This document shows positions 1 to 6,646 of a stretch of 64,000 bases of DNA, one piece after another (the first letter of the stretch is position 1; every line of letters starts with the position of its first letter). This stretch comes from Kitasatospora purpeofusca (GTDB lineage: Bacteria > Actinomycetota > Actinomycetes > Streptomycetales > Streptomycetaceae), in contig NZ_JODS01000007.1 in NCBI RefSeq assembly GCF_000718025.1, positions 1 to 64,000 of the forward strand, given 5' to 3'. The notes beneath the pieces are model-generated. The model did not search any database. It was given only the letters and a program-made list of their open reading frames with translations, and was not told where the DNA came from. The position numbers were made by a program, and so were the translations under genes.

Positions 1-88
1 CGGTCACCCGGTGCCCCGCCTCCAGCAGGTGGGCGGCGACCACACTGCCGACATAGCCGGCGCCACCCGTGACCAGGTACTTACTCAT
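1..88 (-). CDS. galE: UDP-glucose 4-epimerase-like SDR, N-terminus only (runs off window)
   Basis: Only the first 29 codons lie in the window. They encode a Rossmann nucleotide-binding start (MSKYLVTGGAGYVGS) with the GxxGxxG NAD-binding motif of extended short-chain dehydrogenases. The form is typical of GalE, which interconverts UDP-glucose and UDP-galactose in the cytoplasm. The ATG at 88 has a good GGAGG Shine-Dalgarno about 8 nt upstream. Other NAD-dependent sugar epimerases begin the same way, so GalE is the best but not the only reading. A hairpin at 107-133 sits in its leader. Confidence 0.7.
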   Translation of the reverse strand, partial: MSKYLVTGGAGYVGSVVAAHLLEAGHRVT

Positions 89-106
89 GATGCGACCTCC
101 AGCGGG

Positions 107-133
107 CGATGGTCCGCGGTCGGCGGACCATCG
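107..133. other. hairpin in galE leader / after LuxR gene
   Basis: Perfect 11-bp inverted repeat (107-117 with 123-133, 5-nt loop). It ends about 19 nt upstream of the galE-like ATG and lies downstream of the LuxR-type gene. It could terminate that gene or shape the galE leader. There is no U tract. Confidence 0.5.
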
Positions 134-205
134 GGGACGTTCGTACGACTGGGGCCCATTCTCCCTGCCCACCGGGGGTGCTCGGACCACCCGAACGGCC
201 GTCCG

Positions 206-874
206 TCAACCGCGCGCCATCCGGTCCAGCAGGCCGGTCCGCGCCGCCACCGCCGCCGCCTCCAGCCTCGTCCGCGCACCGAGCTTCATCAGCACCCGCT
301 GGACGTGGGTCCGGGCCGTGCTCGCCGCGATCCGCATCCCCGCCGCGATCGCCGCGGTGTCCTCGCCGTCCGCGATCCGCGCCAGCACCTGCACCTCGCG
401 CCGGGTGAGCAGCCGCAGCAGCCGGACCGCCTCGTCGTCCGGCTCCGCCGCCGGTCTCAGCAACTGGTCGAACGCGCCCCGCAGCACCTCCACCGCGACC
501 GCCGCCTCACCGGCCCGGGCCCGCGCGATCGCCCGCTCGACCACCTCGATCCGCTCGTCGCTCGGCACGTAGCCGGCCGCGCCGGACGCGAACGCGCCCG
601 CCACACCACGGAGTTCACCCACCGGACCGAGCACGATGACGGCCACCTCGGGCCGTTCCCGGCGGATCCTGCGCAAGCCCTCGAACGCCCCCGGGTCGGC
701 CGGCGCGGCCACCCCCAGCAGGCACACCTCCGGACGCCGCCCCGCCACCAGATCGGCCGCCGACGCGGCGGGCGACCCCACCGCGAGCACCCGGTGGCCC
801 CGCAGCTGGAGCGCGGTGGCCAGCGCCTCGGCCAACAACCGGTGGTCGTCGACCACCACGAGGCGAACACCCAT
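206..874 (-). CDS. LuxR-family response regulator with atypical receiver
   Basis: 222-residue cytoplasmic DNA-binding regulator. The N-terminal half follows a CheY-like receiver fold with an acidic pocket (VVVDDHRLL, D9-D10), but the usual phosphoacceptor Asp is Gly54 (CLLGVAAP). The conserved Thr and Lys positions are also changed (VIVLGP, GYVPSD). The C-terminal quarter is a LuxR/GerE helix-turn-helix starting at LTRREVQVLARIADG. I chose the ATG at 874, not the longer frame to 991, because a GGAGGGG ribosome site lies 6-7 nt upstream and the receiver starts there. No histidine kinase is adjacent, so it is probably an orphan, phosphorylation-independent regulator. Confidence 0.85.
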   Translation of the reverse strand: MGVRLVVVDDHRLLAEALATALQLRGHRVLAVGSPAASAADLVAGRRPEVCLLGVAAPADPGAFEGLRRIRRERPEVAVIVLGPVGELRGVAGAFASGAAGYVPSDERIEVVERAIARARAGEAAVAVEVLRGAFDQLLRPAAEPDDEAVRLLRLLTRREVQVLARIADGEDTAAIAAGMRIAASTARTHVQRVLMKLGARTRLEAAAVAARTGLLDRMARG

Positions 875-1006
875 GAGACCCCTCCAGGTCGGCGTCCCGC
901 CGCAGCCCCGCCCGACGGGAGCGGGCGGCCGGTGACGCACCATCACAGCGCATTCCGTACCCGACTTGCCAGACCGTCTCACCGCCACCAACGGGCGAGC
1001 ACAACG

Positions 1007-1037
1007 AAAAGGACCCCCGCCTCGACGGCGGGGGTCC
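1007..1037 (-). terminator. intrinsic terminator of tRNA-Thr
   Basis: Perfect 11-bp GC-rich stem (1011-1021 with 1027-1037, 5-nt loop), followed in the minus direction by TTTTCGTTGT. This is the clearest factor-independent terminator in the window, lying just past the tRNA-Thr 3' end. Confidence 0.85.
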
Positions 1038-1043
1038 TGACCG

Positions 1044-1116
1044 AGCCCCCATGCGGAATCGAACCGCAGACCTTCTCCTTACCATGGAGACGCTCTACCG
1101 ACTGAGCTATAGGGGC
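1044..1116 (-). tRNA. tRNA-Thr (anticodon GGT)
   Basis: 73-nt cloverleaf. The acceptor arm GCCCCTA pairs with TGGGGGC, the D arm is GCTC/GAGC, the anticodon stem TCTCC/GGAGA encloses loop ATGGTAA (anticodon GGT, reads ACC/ACU), and the T arm is TGCGG/CCGCA with TTCGATT. The discriminator is U and CCA is not encoded. A candidate promoter lies at 1179-1208 and a U-tract terminator follows. Confidence 0.95.
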
Positions 1117-1178
1117 CTGTTGCCTGTCCGAGCTCCTCGGCTTCGCTTCCGCTCCGCCCTCTCGCTCGAACAAGGAAG

Positions 1179-1208
1179 ACATTACACGGCAGGGGGGCGG
1201 AATGGGAA
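1179..1208 (-). promoter_or_regulatory. candidate tRNA-Thr promoter
   Basis: On the minus strand TTCCCA (1208-1203) and TAATGT (1184-1179) are separated by 18 nt, resembling a principal-sigma promoter. The predicted start would give a leader of about 55 nt before the tRNA. The -10 overlaps the stop codon of the upstream MFS gene. Confidence 0.45.
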
Positions 1209-2516
1209 ATCGGTCCCGGCGGTCCGGACGGCCGCCCCGGACACCGCCGAGAGGTCGCTCCCACTGGTCTCCGGCAGCAGCCGCAGACACAGCAGCGCCA
1301 CCACCCCGCACCCCGCCAGGTACCAGCCCACCGGCTCCGCGGTCCCGTACGTCCCGGTCAGCCTGGTCGCGATCAACGGCGTGGTCGCCCCGCCCACCAC
1401 CCCGCCCAGGTTGTAGGTCAGCGCCGCCCCCGTGTACCGCACCCGGGTCGGAAACAGCTCCGGCAGGAACGCCGCCAACGGCCCCAGCAGGCAGCCCAGT
1501 ACCACCATCGCCCCCGCCAGCGAGAGGAACATCAACCCGCGCCGCTCCGTCTCCAGCAACGGGAACAGCAGCAGCGACCACACCACCGCCAGGCCCGTCG
1601 CCCCCTGCAGCGTCCGCCGGCGCCCCCAGCTGTCACTGCGCCGCGCGCTCAGCCAGACCGTCACACCCTTCCCCACCGCACCGGCCAGCAGCATCGACAG
1701 CACCACCGTGCTCGGCACCCCGAGCCCCGTCGTCGCGTACGCCAGCGAGTACGTCGTGGTCAGGTAGAACAGCGCGTACCCCACGGTGATCGCGCCGCAG
1801 CCCAGCAGCACCGTCCGCCAGTGCCCCCGCAGCACCTCCACCACCGGCGCCCGCTCGACGCCCGTCCGCGCCTCGCCCCGGAACAGCGGCGTCTCCTCCA
1901 GCCGCAGCCGCACGAACAGCCCGACCGCCACCAACCCCAGCGACGCCAGGAACGGCACCCGCCAGCCCCAGGACCTGAACGCCGCCTCGTCCAACCACAG
2001 TTGCAGCACCAGGAAGATCCCGTTCGCCAGCACGAACCCGGTCGTCGGCCCCAACTGCAGATACGCCCCGTACCGCCCCCGCCGCCCGGCCGGCGCGTTC
2101 TCCGCCACCAGCAGCGCCGCACCGCCCCACTCCCCGCCCAGCCCCAACCCCTGACACACCCGCAGCACCACCAGCGCCACCGGCGCCCACCACCCCCACT
2201 CGGCGAACCCCGGCAGCACCCCCACCACCGCCGTGGACAGCCCCATCAGCAGCAGCGACACCACCAGCGTGGTCTTCCGCCCCAGCCGGTCCCCGAAGTG
2301 CCCGAACACCACCGCCCCCAGCGGCCGCGCCAGGAACGCCACCGCGTACACCGAGAACGCCGCCAACAGCGCGCCCACCGTACCCAGTTCGGGAAAGAAC
2401 ACGTCCCCGAAGACGAGCGCCGCCGCCGTCCCGTAGATGAAGAAGTCGTAGAACTCGATCGCCGTACCGATCAGCGCCGCCGCAGCGGCCCGCCGCATCT
2501 GCCCCGTCGCACCCAT
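1182..2516 (-). CDS. MFS transporter, metabolite:H+ symporter (MHS) type
   Basis: 444-residue inner-membrane carrier with about 12 hydrophobic segments. It opens with the pattern of the metabolite:H+ symporter branch (ProP/ShiA/KgtP relatives), GTAIEFYDFFIYGTAAALVF. The MFS loop 2-3 motif appears as GHFGDRLGRKTTL. The substrate cannot be read from sequence; relatives take up small organic acids, shikimate or osmolytes by proton symport. The open frame extends to 2903, but that extension is Arg/Pro-rich antisense of the mycosin gene, so I start at the ATG at 2516; Met at 2498 is an alternative. It lies 121 nt downstream of mycP across a hairpin. Confidence 0.85.
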   Translation of the reverse strand: MGATGQMRRAAAAALIGTAIEFYDFFIYGTAAALVFGDVFFPELGTVGALLAAFSVYAVAFLARPLGAVVFGHFGDRLGRKTTLVVSLLLMGLSTAVVGVLPGFAEWGWWAPVALVVLRVCQGLGLGGEWGGAALLVAENAPAGRRGRYGAYLQLGPTTGFVLANGIFLVLQLWLDEAAFRSWGWRVPFLASLGLVAVGLFVRLRLEETPLFRGEARTGVERAPVVEVLRGHWRTVLLGCGAITVGYALFYLTTTYSLAYATTGLGVPSTVVLSMLLAGAVGKGVTVWLSARRSDSWGRRRTLQGATGLAVVWSLLLFPLLETERRGLMFLSLAGAMVVLGCLLGPLAAFLPELFPTRVRYTGAALTYNLGGVVGGATTPLIATRLTGTYGTAEPVGWYLAGCGVVALLCLRLLPETSGSDLSAVSGAAVRTAGTDFPFRPPAV

Positions 2517-2591
2517 ACCCCCAACCCTGGCGACCCCGCCCCACCCCCGACAGCGCCCACCCGGGTGACACCCGCGCCCCACCGGGCACCC

Positions 2592-2629
2592 CACGCCCCC
2601 CCGGCGCCGCCCGCTCGCCGGGGGGCGTG
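2592..2629 (-). terminator. hairpin terminator after mycP
   Basis: GC-rich inverted repeat of about 14 bp (2592-2606 with 2616-2629) with one bulged C, directly after the mycosin stop codon. No U tract. Confidence 0.55.
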
Positions 2630-2637
2630 GGCGTCCC

Positions 2638-3915
2638 CTACGCCCTCCGCCGCCGCAGCAGCAGCACCACAAGTACTGCGGCCACCAGCACCAGCCCCCC
2701 GGCCACCGAGGCCACCAGGACCAGGGCCGAGCCCTCGTCCTTCTGCTCCGCGGCCGGCGCGGCGGAAGCCGAGGGCGGCGGGGTGGGCGCGGGCTGTGCC
2801 GCCGGACTCTGGGACACAACGGGCGTCGGGGCAGGTGCCGACGGAGCGGCCGAGCCACTCGGCGCGGACTGCCCGACCGGCTGCTCCTGGATCGGGTACA
2901 CATCCGCCGGCCCCGGATCCCCCGGCTCCGTCAGCGCCACCCGTGGGCGGACGATGCCGTATCCAATGGCGTCGTTCCGCTGGGCTCCGTCGTCCGCCTT
3001 GCCCGCCGTATTGAGCAGAACCCGCGCCACCTGGTTGGCGGTCCACTCCGGATGCGCCGCCCACACCAATGCGGCCGAGGCCGAGACGAGCGCCGTCGCA
3101 TCCGATGTGCCGTGCCCCTTGCAATAGCCGGAGGACGCGGCGCAAGCGCTGAAGATATCGATTCCCGGAGCTGCGAGATCCACCTGCGGACCTCGCTCCG
3201 ACTCCGCCGTGACTGTGCCGTTCCGGTCGACCGCCCCCACACCGAGCACCAGGGGAATCGCACCGGGATACTGGACCGGATTCCCGCTCTGCGCCGAGTT
3301 CCCGACGCTGGCGACGACCAGCGAGCCCTTGCTGTTCGCGTGGGTCACAGCGGCCTTGAGGGATTCCACATCGGCGGTCGTGGCCTCTCCTGCGACACTT
3401 CCCTGCGAGATGCTGATGACCTTCGCGCCCTGGTCGGCCGCGAAGGTGATGGCCTGGCTGATCTGGCCGAGGAACTCCGACGTATTGACCGTGGTCCCGG
3501 TGTTGCCGTTGTCCTTGACCTTCACCGGCAGCAGTTTGACCGAAGGCGCGAGCCCGTATGCGCCCTGACCACCCAGTCCCTTGCCGGTACCGGCGATGAC
3601 GGAGGCCATCTGGGTGCCGTGGCCGCTCTTGTCCTCCTCGATGCCGCCCGGAAGGCCGCTGAGGTCCTTCCCCGGGAGGAACTGTCCTGCAAGGTCGGGG
3701 TGGCTCAACTGGAAGCCGCTGTCGATGACCGCGACGACAACCCCCTGCCCCTTGCTGGTCCTCCACATGTCCGGCGCCTTCATGGTGTCCAGGTGCCACT
3801 GCTGCTCGCGGATCGAATCCGCCGCGACCGCCGGGCCCGCCAACGGCCCGGCCACGATCCCGGCCGCCACCATCGCCGCGGCGAAGCCCCGCGCCCGTAC
3901 GTTCGTCCGCCGCAT
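2638..3915 (-). CDS. mycP: mycosin: type VII secretion-associated subtilisin-like serine protease
   Basis: 425-residue membrane-anchored S8 protease. It has an N-terminal signal peptide (to about residue 32), catalytic Asp65 (VAVIDSG), His99 (SGHGTQMAS), oxyanion Asn206 (SVGNS) and Ser271 (GHGTSDATALVS). A Pro/Ala-rich linker then leads to a C-terminal membrane helix (about 398-420) and an RRRRA tail. This is the mycosin architecture of ESX/type VII loci, where the protease stabilises the secretion complex and processes substrates outside the membrane. The ATG at 3915 has a GGGAG site 8 nt upstream. WXG-type genes lie just upstream on the same strand, but no Ecc core genes are in the window. 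Confidence 0.92.
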   Translation of the reverse strand: MRRTNVRARGFAAAMVAAGIVAGPLAGPAVAADSIREQQWHLDTMKAPDMWRTSKGQGVVVAVIDSGFQLSHPDLAGQFLPGKDLSGLPGGIEEDKSGHGTQMASVIAGTGKGLGGQGAYGLAPSVKLLPVKVKDNGNTGTTVNTSEFLGQISQAITFAADQGAKVISISQGSVAGEATTADVESLKAAVTHANSKGSLVVASVGNSAQSGNPVQYPGAIPLVLGVGAVDRNGTVTAESERGPQVDLAAPGIDIFSACAASSGYCKGHGTSDATALVSASAALVWAAHPEWTANQVARVLLNTAGKADDGAQRNDAIGYGIVRPRVALTEPGDPGPADVYPIQEQPVGQSAPSGSAAPSAPAPTPVVSQSPAAQPAPTPPPSASAAPAAEQKDEGSALVLVASVAGGLVLVAAVLVVLLLRRRRA

Positions 3916-3967
3916 CGCTGCTCCCTCGTCACTTTCCCCGTCGAACCAGAACCGCGCCCCGCGCAGG

Positions 3968-4004
3968 ACTGCCCGGCCACCGGGAGTCCCAGTGGCCGGG
4001 CAGT
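3968..4004. terminator. hairpin between WXG-type gene and mycP
   Basis: Perfect 13-bp inverted repeat (3968-3980 with 3992-4004, 11-nt loop), just after the stop of the large WXG-type gene and before mycP. It may partly terminate or protect the upstream mRNA. Confidence 0.55.
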
Positions 4005-4013
4005 TGTTCCGGA

Positions 4014-5666
4014 CTACTCAATCACGCCCGGGTTGCTCTTCGGAGTACCGCTGGTCCAGGTCTCCTCGTCCTCGTGCAGGTAGTCGGCCCGGTTGCGACG
4101 GTCGCGTTCGCGCCGCTCGCCCGCGCCGCCCGCCATGCCCGGGCCCATCATGCCGTTCTGGCCCGGCCGCGCCGCGCCCTCGGCGGACGCAGCACCGGCC
4201 GCGGCGGCCCGGTTGCGCAGGCCGCTGCCGCCCGGGGTGAACTCCCCGGCGGCCACCGGCCCCTTCGCCCCGCCGACCACACCGCCGCCGGTCGAGCTGT
4301 AACCCCGACCGCGCGAACCACCGACCGCGCCACCGCCGTGGCCGCCGCCCTGGTGCATCCCGCCACCCGGACCGCCGAAGCCGCCGCCACCGGACCCGCC
4401 GGACCGGCCCTGGGCCTCGCGCGCCCCGAAGACCGTGCCGCCGTTGCTCGCGCCCGGACCGCCGTTCTTCGTCGGCAGACTGCCCCCGACAGTGCCGGTC
4501 CGGCTCGGGGGGACCGGGCCTCCGCCGCTCTTCAGCGGACCGGTCCCACCGGTGAACGGACCGGTCCCGCCGAACGGGATCGGCCCCCCGCCCGGGAATC
4601 CACCGGGGCCGCCACCGGGCATACCCGGGTGCCCGGGACCGCCGCCCTGCGGGTACACGGGCGCGGGACCGCCCCCGGGACCCACCGGTCCGGTCGGGCC
4701 GGGCAGCGTAGGTACCGTCGGCAGGCTGTCGAGCCCGGTACCGGGACGGTCCCCGGGGTGCGTCGGTCCCGTCGGCACCGGTCCCGGCGTGGTCGGGTCG
4801 CCCGGCAGCGGCACCGGAGTGCCGCGCCGCGGCGGCGTCGGCGTGACGCTCCCCGGCGGGGTCGGCCCGGGCGTCACCAGCACCGGCGGACGCGGCGTCA
4901 CGGAACCGCCGCCGCTCCGGTCGCCGCCGGAGGGCGGGCTGTAGCCGCTGCTGCCGGTGTAGCCGCCACGCGGAGTACGGCCCGTGCCGCCGGAGCCGGC
5001 ACGTCCGCCGCCGCCACCACCGACCGATACCTCTTCCGCCCCGCTGTGCGACTCGCCACCCGACTGACCCGGCAGATCCGGCATCTTGAGCGAGTTCAGC
5101 TTGGTCGTCGCCGCCTCGTAGGCCTGCCCCAGCTTCTCCATCTGGTGGATGGCTTCCTGGTGCGCGGTGTCCACCCGCTTCTGCGCCGCCGCGGCCTCCG
5201 TGTAGGAGACCCAGGTCGGGTCCTCCTTCTTCATGATCGCGTCGGTGGAGACGGACGGGTTGCCGAAGCCTGCGATGCTCAACGGCGAAGGCTTGAGGCA
5301 CGGCTGCTCGGAGTGCCGCTTGACCGTGTCGAGGTCCTTGGTCGGGACCTCCGGCACGCCGGTCTTCGCGGTGCTCAGGGCCTCGCCGGCCTGCACCATG
5401 GCGTCGCCCGCGCCCTTCGAGTACTCACTGATCATGGACGCCGACTTGTGCAGGTCACCGGCCCACGACTTGAAGTTCTCGGCGGCCGGCCCCTCCCACT
5501 GGATCTGCGTCACGTGGGCGGCCAGTGCCTTGCTGAGCTCGTCCAGGACGCGCCCGGCGGCCTTGAGCTGGTTGCCACGACCGGTCACCTTGGACGGATC
5601 GCTGCCGGCCACCATCAGCTTGAGCTGGGGATGTCCCAGCCCTTCGAAGTTCGTTCCACCTGCCAT
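4014..5666 (-). CDS. large WXG100/PPE-like type VII secretion protein with Pro/Gly-rich tail
   Basis: 550 residues. The first ~200 are alpha-helical with a WEG turn (QIQWEGPAAENF) as in WXG100/PPE-like secretion targets. Residues ~200-480 are a low-complexity Gly/Pro/Thr-rich stretch. The last ~40 are charged and end with DYLHEDEETW, which contains a YxxxD pattern like the general type VII secretion signal. I start at ATG 5666 (MAGGTNFEG), with GGGAG about 8 nt upstream, rather than at 5699. It is probably an exported or surface protein. It lies 43 nt downstream of a second WXG-type gene and just upstream of mycP. Confidence 0.8.
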   Translation of the reverse strand: MAGGTNFEGLGHPQLKLMVAGSDPSKVTGRGNQLKAAGRVLDELSKALAAHVTQIQWEGPAAENFKSWAGDLHKSASMISEYSKGAGDAMVQAGEALSTAKTGVPEVPTKDLDTVKRHSEQPCLKPSPLSIAGFGNPSVSTDAIMKKEDPTWVSYTEAAAAQKRVDTAHQEAIHQMEKLGQAYEAATTKLNSLKMPDLPGQSGGESHSGAEEVSVGGGGGGRAGSGGTGRTPRGGYTGSSGYSPPSGGDRSGGGSVTPRPPVLVTPGPTPPGSVTPTPPRRGTPVPLPGDPTTPGPVPTGPTHPGDRPGTGLDSLPTVPTLPGPTGPVGPGGGPAPVYPQGGGPGHPGMPGGGPGGFPGGGPIPFGGTGPFTGGTGPLKSGGGPVPPSRTGTVGGSLPTKNGGPGASNGGTVFGAREAQGRSGGSGGGGFGGPGGGMHQGGGHGGGAVGGSRGRGYSSTGGGVVGGAKGPVAAGEFTPGGSGLRNRAAAAGAASAEGAARPGQNGMMGPGMAGGAGERRERDRRNRADYLHEDEETWTSGTPKSNPGVIE

Positions 5667-5709
5667 CAGTTGCTCCCCGTTCCAACGAAGCGAACACACA
5701 CGCCGATCA

Positions 5710-6171
5710 TCAGTACTTGCCGGTCGCCGCCGGCCCGCCCGGGCCGCCGTCCGCGTTCTTCGCGACCGCCTTGACCGCCGCCGTCTGGTGCTCCTCGTTG
5801 TTGCCGTAGCTCCCCGCCGTCTGCGCGACCGCCTTGCTCATCTTGTCGATCTGCTCCGCGAACGACTTCGAGAGCTGCGCGATCGCCGCGTGCGTCTTCT
5901 CGTACGCGGCGATCAGGTCGGCGGACTCGTGGAAGCCGCTGCCGAGGTTCCCGGCGTGCAGCTTCTGCTCCTTGATCTTGTGCTGCGCCGCCTCCGAACC
6001 CTCCAGCGAGGCCAGCAGCGCGTCGACCTTCTTCTTGAAGTTGGTGAGCGTGTCGAGCTCGATCTTGACGTCCTTGGACCCGAACGCCGCCACCAGCGCG
6101 TTGGCGCTGACGTCGACCTGGACCTGGCCGACCACGCGACCGATCCAACTGTTGCTCAGCGTCCACGGCAT
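5710..6171 (-). CDS. WXG100-like small helical type VII secretion protein
   Basis: 153 residues, almost wholly helical: a KIELDTLTNFKKKVDALL helix, an NLGSGFHESADL turn, then a long helix containing AIAQLSKSFAEQIDKMSKAV. This resembles ESX/WXG100-family helical hairpins, although the WXG tripeptide itself is replaced. The start is uncertain: ATG at 6171 (MPWTLSNSW) has only a weak GGTGAAG upstream, and GTG at 6174 is possible. First gene of the minus-strand WXG - WXG/PPE-like - mycP run. Confidence 0.7.
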   Translation of the reverse strand: MPWTLSNSWIGRVVGQVQVDVSANALVAAFGSKDVKIELDTLTNFKKKVDALLASLEGSEAAQHKIKEQKLHAGNLGSGFHESADLIAAYEKTHAAIAQLSKSFAEQIDKMSKAVAQTAGSYGNNEEHQTAAVKAVAKNADGGPGGPAATGKY

Positions 6172-6646
6172 CACTTCACCGTCGGGGCCGTCGGCCCAGC
6201 CCGCGCCTCCCGGTCCAGCCTCGCCTGGCACAGCATCCACCTCTCCCCCGTGCACGGCGCGGCCCCTGCGGGTCGCCGCACCGCGACACACCGTCAACTA
6301 CTCGGTCCTACCGGCCGCACAGATCGATCGGGCCCGTCAGGCCCATCGGGTCGATCCGGCAGAACCGTCCGCCCATCGGGACGGACGGCGCCTCAATCAT
6401 CGTAGCCACCGCCTCCGTCGGACCGGCAGGGCCCGTGCTCCGCTTGAACGCGATCGGTACGAACTTGACACGTGCACCCCGTGCGGGGGCCGGGCGGCCC
6501 GGTCGGTGGGCGCCGTTAGACTGGCCGGGTCCGGTCGCGCCGGACGAGACCTCCACTGCCGCGCAGCGTCGCACAGCAGCGCCCCGGGCCGCCGCCCAGC
6601 CCCGCACCCGCCGGGCCCCGGCCCCGCCGCGGATCGGACGCCCCGC
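6172..6646. other. 475-nt intergenic region between divergent WXG and FUSC genes
   Basis: Divergent regulatory region. A TTGACA (6465-6470) and a TAGACT (6517-6522) occur on the plus strand, but 46 nt apart, so they do not form one promoter. A short minus-strand reading frame (6308-6400) is listed separately. I see no RNA gene. Confidence 0.5.
6308..6400 (-). CDS. possible 30-residue small ORF upstream of WXG gene
   Basis: Frame starting MIEAPSVPMGGRF at ATG 6400, with GGAGG 11 nt upstream and GC-rich third positions. It contains two Cys near the middle and end. It lies 136 nt upstream of the WXG100-like gene on the same strand. I do not recognise it; it may be chance in GC-rich DNA. Confidence 0.22.
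   Translation of the reverse strand: MIEAPSVPMGGRFCRIDPMGLTGPIDLCGR

Noticed and set aside
2517..2903. 129-codon N-terminal extension of the MHS-type MFS gene
   Set aside because: Arg/Pro-rich translation that is the antisense of the mycosin 3' end, with no ribosome site; the membrane protein begins at 2516.
6465..6522. TTGACA and TAGACT as a FUSC promoter
   Set aside because: Spacing of 46 nt is too long for one promoter; neither has a partner at 16-19 nt.
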